Shown here one piece after another: positions 1 to 10,048 of a stretch of DNA of 64,000 bases. The DNA comes from Linnemannia elongata (Eukaryota > Mortierellomycota > Mortierellomycetes > Mortierellales > Mortierellaceae). Made by a program: the position numbers and the translations under genes. The notes beneath the pieces were generated by a model. That model was not told the DNA's origin and made no database searches. It was given only the letters and a program-made list of their open reading frames with translations. Within the stretch, counting starts at the first letter, position 1. Every line of letters starts with the position of its first letter. Location: NCBI GenBank assembly GCA_036320915.1, contig JAXBDG010000005.1:2843857-2907856 (forward strand), given 5' to 3'.

Positions 1-42
1 GTTAACTAATGCCCCTGACCATCTAAACATCCTCTTATATAG

Positions 43-388
43 CGATTACCTGCATGTTGTCGACTGTGCCAATGGACATGTGGCTGCGCTCCAAAAGATC
101 GAGCGGGAAGAGGCCAGCAACAACTACCAGTGCAAGGCCTACAACTTGGGAGCTGGTATCGGCTACACTGTCCTGGAGGTCATCCGTGCTTTCAGCAAGG
201 CTGTGGGTCGGGACTTGCCCTATGTCATTGTGCCCCGTCGTACCGGAGATGTGCCCAATCTGACTTCTGATGCGTCCCTCGCCAACAAGGAGCTCAACTG
301 GAAGGCCGAGCGGTCTTTGGATGATATGTGTATCGACCTTTGGAGATGGCAGAGCCAGAACCCTAGAGGATACAGCTCGCAGAAGTAA
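43..388 (+). CDS. galE: UDP-glucose 4-epimerase, last exon (partial)
   Basis: This is the 3' exon of a UDP-glucose 4-epimerase, the Leloir-pathway enzyme that interconverts UDP-glucose and UDP-galactose in the cytosol. The exon opens after a branchpoint-like ctaat and an AG at 41-42. It reads RDYLHVVDCANGHVAAL, the RDYxHVxD block typical of the short-chain dehydrogenase epimerases. It then reads YNLGAGIGYTVLEVI and RRTGDVPNLTSDASLA, the C-terminal substrate-binding segments of the family, and ends with a TAA at 386-388. Upstream exons, including the NAD-binding and catalytic YxxxK parts, lie outside the window. The gene converges with the fumarylacetoacetase gene, with about 120 bp between stop codons. 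The family assignment is firm; the numbering of this exon is unknown. Confidence 0.9.
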
Positions 389-511
389 AACATTTTTACT
401 ATACATTCCTCTTTCTTTGATCATTTTCATATTTATTACTTCGTATGCAATGCTATTTTATGAGAGAGATTGAAGGGGGAATGTGGGGGGATCTTGTCGG
501 TCGACTACTAT

Positions 512-1780
512 TTACACGCGGGCGGGGAGGATCTTGCCGTGGCACTCGCCAAAGCCAACACGGACGCCATCCTTCTCGCACCAACCGGCCAAGATCATCT
601 CATCGTTGTCTTTCAAGAACTTGCGAGTGATGCCATCCTCCAACTGGATATCCTTAGCACCGCTCCAGGAGAGCTCCAACATGGAGCCGAAAGAGTCCTC
701 GGTGGGTCCAGAGATGGTACCGGATCCGCAAAGGTCTCCAGTGCGCATGTTGCATCCGTTGACGGTGTGGTGGGTGAGCTGCTGGGCAAAGGACCAGTAC
801 ATGTACTTCAAGTTGGAGCGGGAGATAACGCTGTACTTTGAGCTCTCGGCGGGCTTGAGCTTGACCTCGAGGTTGATGTCGTAGGCGGAAGCGGTCGACT
901 CGGCGAGATAGGCCATGGGCTTGGGGTCCTGGACGGGGCCGTTGACCAAGAAGGGCTCGAGGGCATCCATGGTGACGACCCAGGCGGAGACGGTGGTTCC
1001 AAAGTTCTTGCCAAGGAAGGGTCCGAGGGGGACGTACTCCCAGGCCTGAATGTCGCGAGCGCTCCAGTCGTTCATGAGAACAACACCGAACATGTGGTCC
1101 TTGGCGTTGTCGATGGTGATGGGCTCACCCAAGTTGTTGCCGGTGCCGACCAAGAAGGCCTAAAACGAGAGGCGTGAGAATTTTTAATTTTTTTGTTTTC
1201 GTAGACGGTCATAAAACCTGGGTGTTGAAGGCACAGGCCACTAAATACAATTTCTCACGATAAACAAGAGACACATAAACAAACAGAGAAAAAACAAACG
1301 TACCATCTCGAGCTCACAGTCCATGCGGAGGGAGGGACCGAACTGGGGAGCCTCACCCTTGACAACGACGCGCTGACCCTGGGGGCGCTTCAACTCTGTG
1401 CCAGAGACGACGACCGAGGAAGCACGACCATGGTAACCGACGGGGAGGTGGGTCCAGTTGGGCATCAAAGCGTTCTCCTTGCCACGGAACATAATTCCGA
1501 CGTTGGTGGCGTGCTCCTTGGAGGCGTAAAAGTCGGTGTAGTCTCCAATGTTTGCAGGGAGGTGGGTCTTGACGGTGTTGATGGGGAAGACAGCGCGCTC
1601 GAGAAGGTCCTTGTTGTCGCGAAGAGTGGCCTCGGAGGCAGAGAGGAGCTTCTGGATGTGCTTGCGGGTAGCGGACCAGACGGGCTTGCCCAACGACATG
1701 AACAAGTTCAACGTGGACTACAATTTACAACATGTTCCATTGACATATAACGGACAGTTTGTTAGGAACATGAATGCATA

Positions 1781-1816
<36 letters not shown>

Positions 1817-2296
1817 AAGTGAACAGGAAAGGCTTTTAGGAATATGCAAGTATGTATGGTCGGTCCGACGTAGTTATTATATGCAAGCTAACAGGGTCAT
1901 GAATGTCATGCTCAAGGAATAATTGAAAAGGCTTACCTGGGAGAAGACACCCTGGGCATCTGCAACGACGGAGGAGAGGAGGCCAGCCTGGGCAAGGACG
2001 GAGAGATCGATGGCATAGTCACCAATGCGAGTAGCAACGCGGGGAGCAGCCTATTAGGTCAATGTTTCAAGACGAGAGGGGTCAGTAAGACTTTATGTTC
2101 GAGTTCAATTGGAGTCATAAAAACAGACACGGTGGTGGTCGTTCCAACCATGGACATTGACGCGGTGACGAGGATTGAACAGGAACAAGGCAAAGGATAC
2201 AATAAAATAACTTACGTTGTGAGGAGTGGAAATGATTCCGAAGGGGATGTTGTGGATGGAGAAGTCCGAGTCAGGTTTGGTCTCGATGAAGGACAT
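512..2296 (-). CDS. fahA: Fumarylacetoacetase (tyrosine catabolism), 4 exons
   Basis: Fumarylacetoacetate hydrolase, last step of tyrosine/homogentisate degradation, cleaving fumarylacetoacetate to fumarate and acetoacetate. Exons on the minus strand, placed by GTAAGT/GTACGT/GTAAGC donors and AG acceptors, are 2296-2216, 2050-1937, 1717-1304 and 1159-512. They join in frame to 418 aa, the normal family length. The product starts [20 protein letters not shown]. It carries the family's metal and active-site blocks: [35 protein letters not shown] then AFLVGTGN, and [14 protein letters not shown]. The conserved [10 protein letters not shown] occurs near the C terminus. The second intron contains a run of about 31 A on the plus strand. 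The start is chosen because it is the only ATG before the first donor that gives the conserved N terminus. Very secure. Confidence 0.95.
1780..1811. repeat. Poly(A)/(T) homopolymer in FAH intron 2
   Basis: About 31 consecutive A on the plus strand lie inside the second intron of the fumarylacetoacetase gene. It is a simple repeat with no coding role. Its exact length may be affected by sequencing error. Confidence 0.9.
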
Positions 2297-2774
2297 TGTG
2301 TTTGGGTTGTAGAGAGAAAGAGTGGGGAGGAAAGTGTTGTGTGTGGGGGGTGGTGTTGTGTGGGGGGTGAGAAGGAGAAGGAGAAGGAAAAAAAGAAGAA
2401 AACGGCGGATTTAACGTGATTAAAAAGGTGGAGCTAGGTGAAGGGGCTTATTCGTAGAGAGTACTGTAATGAGCAAATCCATTGGCTGATCGTGAGAAAA
2501 AGGTTCTAAGTCTAATGTATGTATGAATGTATGTACAAGGAGCAGTCCTGAATTCTTCAAAAGGCGTGACTTTTTTATTTAACATGAACACTTTCACGCT
2601 TTCACGCTACCTGTCAACCAGACAGACAGGCTGTCGCGAGTCAAGGGCCTCACTTGCTTAATTATTTACCATCCTTGTCCCCTAACATAAGCATACACAC
2701 CTCTCCCTTCATCACACTCTTCGACTCTTTGAATTACATCCTCTTGTGTGGATCAACCCTCAGCTCCTGCTTTG

Positions 2775-3315
2775 ATGCGGACCATCCTGATCTCTGCTGC
2801 CCTATCCTTTGCCTTTGGCTACAGTGCCTGCAACTTTGCCATCATCTCGACCATCTGCGACGTTGCTGCCTCTGTCCCTGAAACATCTCACAAGGTATTT
2901 ATTTTATGCACTTGATGACATTACCCGCATTCAGGCATTGGCGTCATCACTGCAGGAATAATAGAGATCTAACTCACGTTGCCTTTTTGTTCGCTGTCAC
3001 TTTAATGGCTTTGTAGAGATACTTGTTGTACGCAATCTTGATCCTCGTCGTCCTCTTTGTGCTCATATTGATCCCCCTGGAGCGGATCGCCAACTTTGAA
3101 GCACGAAGGGTATGTCGATATCCACGTTGCCAATGGGCTAATTCATTGTGCAAGCTGTCTTTTCATTATATTGCCATTGGATAAACACATACCACCGCCT
3201 GTCACTCAGATGCTGACTTTACTCTCGTTCCTCACCTACTCCCTGAATATAGAAACAGGACTATCCATTCCGTACTTCAGCTCGGGAACATTTACAACGG
3301 AGAGGAAGCTTTTAA
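2775..3315 (+). CDS. Small two-TM membrane protein (91 aa), 3 exons, unidentified
   Basis: A short spliced gene directly upstream of GPI1. Exons are 2775-2894, 3017-3109 and 3253-3315. All three junctions are phase 0 with good donors (GTATTT, GTATGT) and acceptors (TTGTAG, ATATAG). The 91-aa product has an N-terminal hydrophobic segment (TILISAALSFAFGYSACNFA), a loop, a second strong transmembrane helix (LLYAILILVVLFVLILIPLE), and a basic C terminus ending REHLQRRGSF. I do not recognise the family. Size and topology resemble small ER membrane subunits, but that is inference. It ends 26 bp before the GPI1 start codon, so the two could be mistaken for one gene; the frames differ. No ATG further upstream gives a better frame. 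Confidence 0.6.
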
Positions 3316-3341
3316 TCTCTGGGCTACAATACTTTTCAACT

Positions 3342-6300
3342 ATGAGCTCATCGGCTGCAATCTCAAAGGTCTTTTGGCCATCTCATCTATGCTCGAGACA
3401 CGTCCGCACTGGATTCATCATAGGCTGGAACGTCAGGAGCTTCACTGCTTGCATCGCTACTATTATCTCGGATATCGATGTAAGGATAAGTCATACCCAT
3501 TATATATCACATTCGACTTGCCACTAGTCACTTGCAGCCAGATGACTGACCATCGTTTTATCGCTTGCATTTGCCCTACTTTTACTAGTTGGATGCTTTA
3601 GTGAGAGCGCTCGGATCATTGACATCAGAACCTCAGTTTGCTGCCATGAATCGAATTTGTGGAGTGAGCCCTGTAGTCCTTGGCGTAGCAATTGTGCCTT
3701 TTGCGGATGGAATGACGGCGCAGGCTGTGGCAGAGAGCAACGCCAAGCTGCTAGCCTCGCGATCATTACTGGAACATAAGGAAACGGCCAATCTGTGGCT
3801 GACCATCGAGATCAAACCAACATATATCCCTTTCCTCGAGTCATTGCATTGCTGTGGATATCTGTACAGTCATGTCAGCTCAGAAATCATCTTTTATAAA
3901 CAGCCAGATCCAAGGAGTTTTCAATTCCTTTCTCTTGACCCGCTAATCCTGGACATTTCGAAAATCAATGCCTCGGGAGCCCTCTTCGACGCGGCGATGA
4001 GTCCAAAGGCGGCACAAAGGCGAACGAAGTCTTCAATGAACCACTCTCGTCTGTATATATCTTCATCAGGACGGACAGTGACCGATGATATGAATATCAC
4101 GCTGCAGCAGGTGAGTTTTGTTATTTTGGGTTAGCACACACCATAGCCGCATGAAATGGGAAATATGTGTACTTATTTTACACTTTTGTTTCCATTTATA
4201 GATCAACTCGTCCTACATGATTGAGCAGGCTGTGCACGCCAAGGCCAAGAATTTACTCCGAAGGCGAGCCAGGAGCAGGAGCATGTCGGAAGCAGTACGC
4301 GAATCGGCGGTGGACTTGAGCATCAAGGTGCGGTCCAAACTGGCGATCACAGTTTCAATGGTGTGGCCAATGATTCAACCCTTCACGATCCGGCCTCTGA
4401 TGGTGATCCTGTTTATTCTGAGAGCGCTTGTAGAGTTCAGTCTGTGGGTGCTTAATTGGAGGTTTCCTGCCTGGGCGTTCAATGGGATTGCTATTAAGGA
4501 CATGACCACGACAGGACAACAGATCGACCTGAGACTACAGCAGGCCTGTTTTTGGCCATGGCAGTATTTCATGGCCAAGAAACGAGCGTGGACGAATATG
4601 TCTATTACTAGAGCACAGTACATCAGGTACACCGCAGCACGGCTGACTATTCTTCTCTCGATCAACGTTTAGTTCTGGGCTGCAACTACCAATGCTAATC
4701 AAGGGTTTTATTGTTTTGGCGCCGCTTTCCTTTTTTTAGCTTCTACAATAGCATGTGGCTGGTCGCCAATGACATTATCATTGGAGTCGCTTTTGGGTCG
4801 TTTCTTATCAGTAACAACCAGTACATGGCAGAGGTGCTGCAGCGCTATGTCAAGGTAGGACTCATTTGACCAACGAGGCTAAAGTCAGTGGATACACAAG
4901 CATATGCAAGCAATCGTTTATAGAACTAACATGAGCTCCCTGAACGATGGTGCTTGTAGGACTACACCATCGACTCGATCTCTGCGGTATTGGAGTGGCT
5001 GACATCCAAGAACGAATATCCCGCAGGGCTCAAACTCAACCCCGAGCTAAACCCCTTCTTGGGCCAACTCTTTAAATGGCTCATCGAACTATGGGCAGGT
5101 ACGACGAGAGTCCACTCGCTTTTAGCTGCCTTAAGGCCTGGTCAAGTACCATGCGACTAATGCCATCCTTTCATACCTCTTTTTGTAACCGACTAGACTT
5201 CATTATCTCGCTCGCACCCATCGTGCCTATCGCCATCAACTTAATTGGGCTTTCGGGAGCATTTGGAGCAACCATGGCGCTTTCATTGATATCAGACCTC
5301 CTGGCTTTCACCACGCTCCACATCTACTGGTTCTACATGGTCGCAGCAAGGATATTTCACTGGCAACTCACTATCCTTTATTCGCTCTTCAATCTGTTTC
5401 GCGGCAAAAAGCGAAACACGCTCCGGCACCGGATTGACTCTTGCGACTATGATCTTGACCAGCTGCTTCTTGGGACGATCCTATTCACACTGCTGACTTT
5501 TTTGTTCCCGACTATTGTCGTTTACTACTTGACATTTGCTCTGGTATGTGCTGGCAGCAGGATACTCTGCTCCTACTCTATATTTTCACCCGATCAACAA
5601 CGCACGAGACTAACAAAGTGCATATTTACCCATTTGAATTCAATAGAGTCGAGTCGCGGTCATCTGCATGCAGGCTACTATGGAGACGATATTAGCGTGC
5701 CTGAACCACTTTCCTTTATTCGCGATCATGCTAAGAATCAAAGATCCCGATCGCCTTCCTGGTGGACTGAGGCTTGAGGTCTGTCCTGAGCGATTCTTCT
5801 TTGACAGGGCTACACCCCTTCGATGGGTTGTGAGCTCGTTAAGGTCTGTATCGGCCGAGTATCCCTCACATCAGACACCAGCCTATACCAGTGATGCAGA
5901 AGGCAGACCCAGCCCACAGCTTAGCGACATGGGCGGTGGCGTTTCTTCAAGCTTACTCCGTCATCGTTCTGTCGATGGAATTCAAACTTCGTATCGCCAA
6001 CCCTCTCACATTTCAGGAACTTCAAACGGCTACGAAAGCCATCTCCAGTATTCTCAACACACGCCACTACACCTTCAATCTCAACTTGGCCAGCAGGGCT
6101 TCCTTGGCTCTTTTGATGGCCTATCCAACATGGAGCACGAGAGAATACCTCGCTCCACAAGCTATGTCTTCCTCACTGTGAGTTTATTATTGAAGGACCA
6201 GGATACAAATTACTTGCGCTTCAATGTTGAAACACTTCGTTACTCCCATATTGACTTCTGTCCACATTGTGTTTTTGTTATATTGATAGAACTCACCATT

Positions 6301-6499
6301 GCCGCCACCAGCCATATTCTTCCAATATTCGGTACTCTGGAAACGACTTTCGTCCCACTACTTCACGCTACGTGTCCTCAAATGCTTGCTCTCGGGGGAA
6401 ACCATCCGTTCGATCCCAAGACTGCAGTATCCAATGCTGCCCGACACGAGGTTTGTGCCAGTCTTCGTTCGCCACGTCAATACATGCAAGATTGTTTAA
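3342..6499 (+). CDS. GPI1: GPI1/PIG-Q, subunit of the GPI-GlcNAc transferase, 8 exons
   Basis: Membrane subunit of the ER complex that adds GlcNAc to phosphatidylinositol, the first step of GPI-anchor synthesis. Exons: 3342-3479, 3589-4110, 4202-4626, 4740-4854, 4960-5098, 5197-5543, 5647-6177 and 6290-6499. They join in frame to about 808 aa. The start is supported by KVFWPSHL followed by GFIIGWNVRS, matching the FWP...GW opening of Gpi1 proteins. Later blocks match the family closely: GQQIDLRLQQACFWPWQYF, FYNSMWLVANDIIIG, LFNLFRGKKRNTLRHR, the hallmark DSCDYDLDQLLLGTILFTLL (around residue 527), NHFPLFAIMLRIKDPDRLPG, and VLWKRLSSHYFTLRVLKCLL at the end. Several hydrophobic segments fit a polytopic ER protein. 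The serine-rich stretch in exon 7 (about 5850-6150) is longer than in yeast. It converges with the zinc-finger gene downstream. Confidence 0.88.
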
Positions 6500-6786
6500 C
6501 GGCTACCTTTGAGAATTAATCGATGTATTTTTTTTTCTTTCATAGAAGTCGCCTGACGATCCGGTCCATTAAGCCCACGCTTCTCAAATTTTGGGCATTC
6601 TGCGAGGAGACACTATTAGAAACTAATCCCGCCAGCAAATAAATCATAGAGAAGAACAACGCTGTTCTGCTATTGCTTGTATAACCAAGACCTATGACAT
6701 TGCAATAGATTGAGGCCATGCCTCCCTTTCATAAGCACACACTTTGAGCAGACGTATGAGCAAACCAAAAGGTGTATTCATGGAAT

Positions 6787-8748
6787 CTACGGGGTACGCC
6801 TATCCTGTGGTGCAGGAGCTATTGGAACCATGTTGTGATGATTTCCACTCTTGCCATCATTAATATTCTCCAGACTCCCGGAAGTGGTCATGACAACCTG
6901 CGGCAATCCTGGCCCCGCCGTAGACACAAAACCTCCCTCCAAAGAGGCCGTTGATTCAGAGTCCGAAACAAACTTGGCGCTCCTATGGCTTGACTGGCTA
7001 GAAGACGAAGCAGCAGATTCGGAAGCAGCATTGCCTTGGTTGGCCGCCGCTGCCTGGGCGGTCAAGATTGCGTTTGCGGCCAGGGCCATCATTGGACTCG
7101 CCCCCACCGCTGCCAAAGCCGCTGCTATCGTCATCGCCGCTGCGCTTCCGTTTGCAAACGGTCCGTTTACAAACAAGGGGTGGTTGGCCAGTCCGGACTG
7201 GTGGGCTCGAAGTGCAGCAATGAGGTTTGGATGAGTGTGTTCAATATGGTACTTGAGCCCGTTCAGGTTCTTGTACCGCTTGCCGCATTCCAGGAACGTG
7301 CACACATAGGGTTTTGACTCTGGATTGTCGCCTTCCCCAAGGCCGTTGGAACAATGGCCATGCAGGTTGTGGTACTTGAGTCCATTGGGGTTTTTGTACG
7401 CCTTGTCGCAGCCCGTTATAGAGCACCGGTAGGGCTTGTTCTCGCTGGACGCGTTTGGAGGTACCTTGGTCATATCCTCGATAATGCTGTACACCTCGTC
7501 ACGTTGGCGCATCAGATCGACGACGGCGGCGATGTAGGGTGATTGGCTCGACGATTTAAACAGGGAGAGCCCACTTACGGACGATTCGGACGACGTTGTG
7601 GGGACACTGCCTCCGAGGAATATGTTGGGGCGGATGCTGGAGAGAGATCCCTGTGCATTGCCGCACCCATGCGCGCCTGCTGCTCCCGCCATTATTCCTC
7701 CTGCAAAGCCGCTTAAGAGGACGTTGGTGATCTTGCTGTTGTTGCCGTTGCTGTTGCTTTTTGAGGAACCATACGCTGAGCTGTTATGTTTCTTGTCTGC
7801 AGAATGGATTAGTTCCTCAGTAATTGGGTGTAGTCGCTGCTGTTGCTGTAGGTTCTGCTGTGGATGCTGTTGTTGAAGTTGAGTTGGTTCCAGTAATTGT
7901 CGCTTTGCAGGAGGTCCGAAGGGATTCGAAGGTGTGAAACCATTGTTGCCACTGGTTGATCGTGTACGCAAAATGGTGTTCAAAAACGCAGACGAAGAAC
8001 CCCCATCGCCGTGCTCAGATCCACCCTCGTCCTCGGCGTAGATGTCCGACAGCGACACCACCGCTTTTCGTTTAGAGGCCCCGCCAAGGGACGCAGAAAA
8101 GATTTCTAGCGCAAGCGTCGTCGGGTTAATATTGTCGGCATGCAGATGATGATGCGTCCGTCCACCACCTCCTTGTCTTGACGGCGATGGTGGCATAAAA
8201 AAGGATACCGGACCTGATGCATTACCATGCTTGTTTGTCGGAATAGCTGAGCCATTGGGGTATTGCTGAAAGTGCGGTTGGTAACAGCGGTGAGTGTGGT
8301 GCTGTTCAGTGCTCCTGCTGCTCCTACTCAGGCTGCTGCCGGATCCTGACCCAAGAGGAGATGAGGAGCTTCCCGACGACGACGACAACGACTCTGAATC
8401 ACTCCAGCTATCCTCATCAAGGAATTCTGAATCTCCACCATCACCATCATCCATGGAGAGTCTACAATCCTCATCCTCTTCAAACCGAACGTGGCACTCC
8501 TCATAATGTTGCAACAGGTCGTGCAGGTCCAAGAGCGTCAGACCACAGCAGTAAAAATCTCGACAGAATGCGGTCTCCAGTTCTCGCGTATGGTTGGTAT
8601 GATCTCCTCGACCTCCTCCTACTGCTGCTGACGCTGCTGTAGTTCCTGTTCCTGGAGCTGTGAGTGCGGCGCCGGGCACCCCTAGCATCGGAGGTGATAA
8701 CTGTCGTTCAAAGTTGCTCTCGCATCTAAAGAGCAGGTTTGAAGGCAT
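6787..8748 (-). CDS. SFP1: Sfp1-like C2H2 zinc-finger transcription factor (653 aa)
   Basis: An intronless gene for a nuclear zinc-finger protein. In yeast, Sfp1 controls ribosomal-protein genes and cell size downstream of nutrient signalling. The N-terminal block CRDFYCCGLTLLDLHDLLQH (followed by YEECH, around residues 60-86) is the Sfp1/JAZF1 N-terminal finger. Two C-terminal fingers (about residues 437-507), YRCSITGCDKAYKNPNGLKY and YVCTFLECGKRYKNLNGLKY, show the duplicated KxYKNxNGLKYH signature. Between them lie acidic, Ser-rich and Gln-rich low-complexity stretches. An Ala-rich region (AAALAAVGASPMMALAANAI) follows the fingers. The start is the only ATG giving the conserved N terminus after a short leader. 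Naming it Sfp1 rests on the finger motif; orthology is probable, not proved. Confidence 0.82.
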   Translation of the reverse strand: MPSNLLFRCESNFERQLSPPMLGVPGAALTAPGTGTTAASAAVGGGRGDHTNHTRELETAFCRDFYCCGLTLLDLHDLLQHYEECHVRFEEDEDCRLSMDDGDGGDSEFLDEDSWSDSESLSSSSGSSSSPLGSGSGSSLSRSSRSTEQHHTHRCYQPHFQQYPNGSAIPTNKHGNASGPVSFFMPPSPSRQGGGGRTHHHLHADNINPTTLALEIFSASLGGASKRKAVVSLSDIYAEDEGGSEHGDGGSSSAFLNTILRTRSTSGNNGFTPSNPFGPPAKRQLLEPTQLQQQHPQQNLQQQQRLHPITEELIHSADKKHNSSAYGSSKSNSNGNNSKITNVLLSGFAGGIMAGAAGAHGCGNAQGSLSSIRPNIFLGGSVPTTSSESSVSGLSLFKSSSQSPYIAAVVDLMRQRDEVYSIIEDMTKVPPNASSENKPYRCSITGCDKAYKNPNGLKYHNLHGHCSNGLGEGDNPESKPYVCTFLECGKRYKNLNGLKYHIEHTHPNLIAALRAHQSGLANHPLFVNGPFANGSAAAMTIAAALAAVGASPMMALAANAILTAQAAAANQGNAASESAASSSSQSSHRSAKFVSDSESTASLEGGFVSTAGPGLPQVVMTTSGSLENINDGKSGNHHNMVPIAPAPQDRRTP

Positions 8749-10048
8749 GATAAAATAAAATGCTTCTGCTTAGTCAATCGGAGAACAAACTAGAAGCACA
8801 GCGATGCTACATGATATGGATCTTGACCCGACATCTGCTGATACTAATTGACAACGAATGTGTCCTGAACATAATACGCCTTTTGCGCATGTTTAATAAC
8901 GTCTTATCCGTCCACAGCATAACTTTTTTTTTTCCTCTCTCTCTCGCTCTCTCTCTCTTTCTTGGTGACTACCCGTTCTTGGATACACAATCCTCGAAGC
9001 AGTAGCCTTTGTTGTCTTCCAATTGGACAATTAGCACTTGTCTCACTTGATTGCTGCTCATAAGCCGCCAAAGTCTCCTTCTGCAATAAACATCAGCGTG
9101 AATCTAGATGCAGAATAAGGCAAGCAAAGAGATCTCCTACAGAAGAAAGAAGGGAAACATGGTACATACTCGTATGCAGAGGCGAGGTAAGAGAACTGTT
9201 GAAGGAGCGGGGTGGAATGACTAGACTGAAGTCGATGTAATGGCGGGGATTGAATCTCAAGTGGTGCAGGCATAGCGAGGGAGGTTGTGGCAGGTGGGAA
9301 GGGTAAAGGACGCTTTGGGTGAGGGGTTTTTAAGTGCACTGTCAATGGTAATTGGGGATGGTTGAGTAGTGGGAAGATAGAGTGCAGTTGTGGCTGAGAG
9401 TGAGGGAGCGAGTAAAAGAGAGTTAGAGAGTACAAGACGAAGAAAGAGGCCGTGCTTTTCAAAAATGCCTCATTATTCATCTGACCGCTAGGAAAGCGCA
9501 AGACAGCCAGGAGGGTTGTGTTGCCCAAGAGGTAAACAACTGACTGGCACCGTGGGTAGAGGGGAGGATGTTAGTTTCGGTGTTCTAGTTCTGGTTCTAG
9601 TTCTAGTCGTGGACAGTCATTGTTTTTGTTCGATTATGACTTTGCCTTACAACCTCAGCCAACCGTGGTTGGTGTTTCGCTCGATGCATCCATTGTTCCA
9701 GGCGTCTCGCTCTTCTTGTGCCTTCATTGAGAATGGTGCGTAAGCCCACTTTCAGAGACAATAAACCCAATGCAAGCGCCCACACCCTCCTACTCAACTT
9801 GTTTGACAAATAATGACCGCAAGCCATTCACCTTCTTTCATCTGTTATCTGTTATTGTAGAGTTGTAGAACAAAAAGCACAAAAAGACGCGAAATATGAA
9901 TGAGTCGATCATGGTCTCACATTGGGTTTCATTTCACAAAAAGCGTTCTGAGCCCCACAGTGAAACAAAAGGCAGATGTTTATTGGCGTGCATGGTGTGT
10001 GTGTGTGTATGTGTGTGTGCGTGTGTGTGCGTGTATGTAGGGTATCCA
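8749..10048. other. Intergenic region with CT and GT microsatellites
   Basis: Between the Sfp1-like gene and the RhoGAP gene. It holds a CT tract (about 8935-8962), a (GT)n-rich tract (about 9994-10038) and one weakly supported small gene (8969-9273). The rest shows no convincing coding signal on either strand. Confidence 0.6.
8969..9273 (-). CDS. Candidate small protein (71 aa), 2 exons, unidentified
   Basis: A weak candidate. Exon 9273-9170 starts MPAPLEIQSPPLHRLQSSHS. It joins through a GTATGT donor and a TTGCAG acceptor to exon 9080-8969, continuing ERRLWRLMSSNQVRQVLIVQ and ending CFEDCVSKNG before TAG. The phase is maintained and the second exon looks like ordinary globular sequence. 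An alternative acceptor (TCTGTAG at about 9140) gives a different C terminus, so the model is uncertain. I recognise no family. It lies just downstream of a CT microsatellite in the Sfp1-like gene's upstream region. Confidence 0.35.

Noticed and set aside
3374..3601. Alternative frame through the first GPI1 exon (MLETRPHWIHHRLERQ)
   Set aside because: The neighbouring frame gives FWP...GFIIGWN and splices in phase into the conserved GPI1 sequence, so this frame is a shadow.
9274..9528. Upstream extension of the small minus-strand frame
   Set aside because: Pyrimidine-rich translation with no conserved start context; the inner ATG at 9273 gives a more protein-like sequence.
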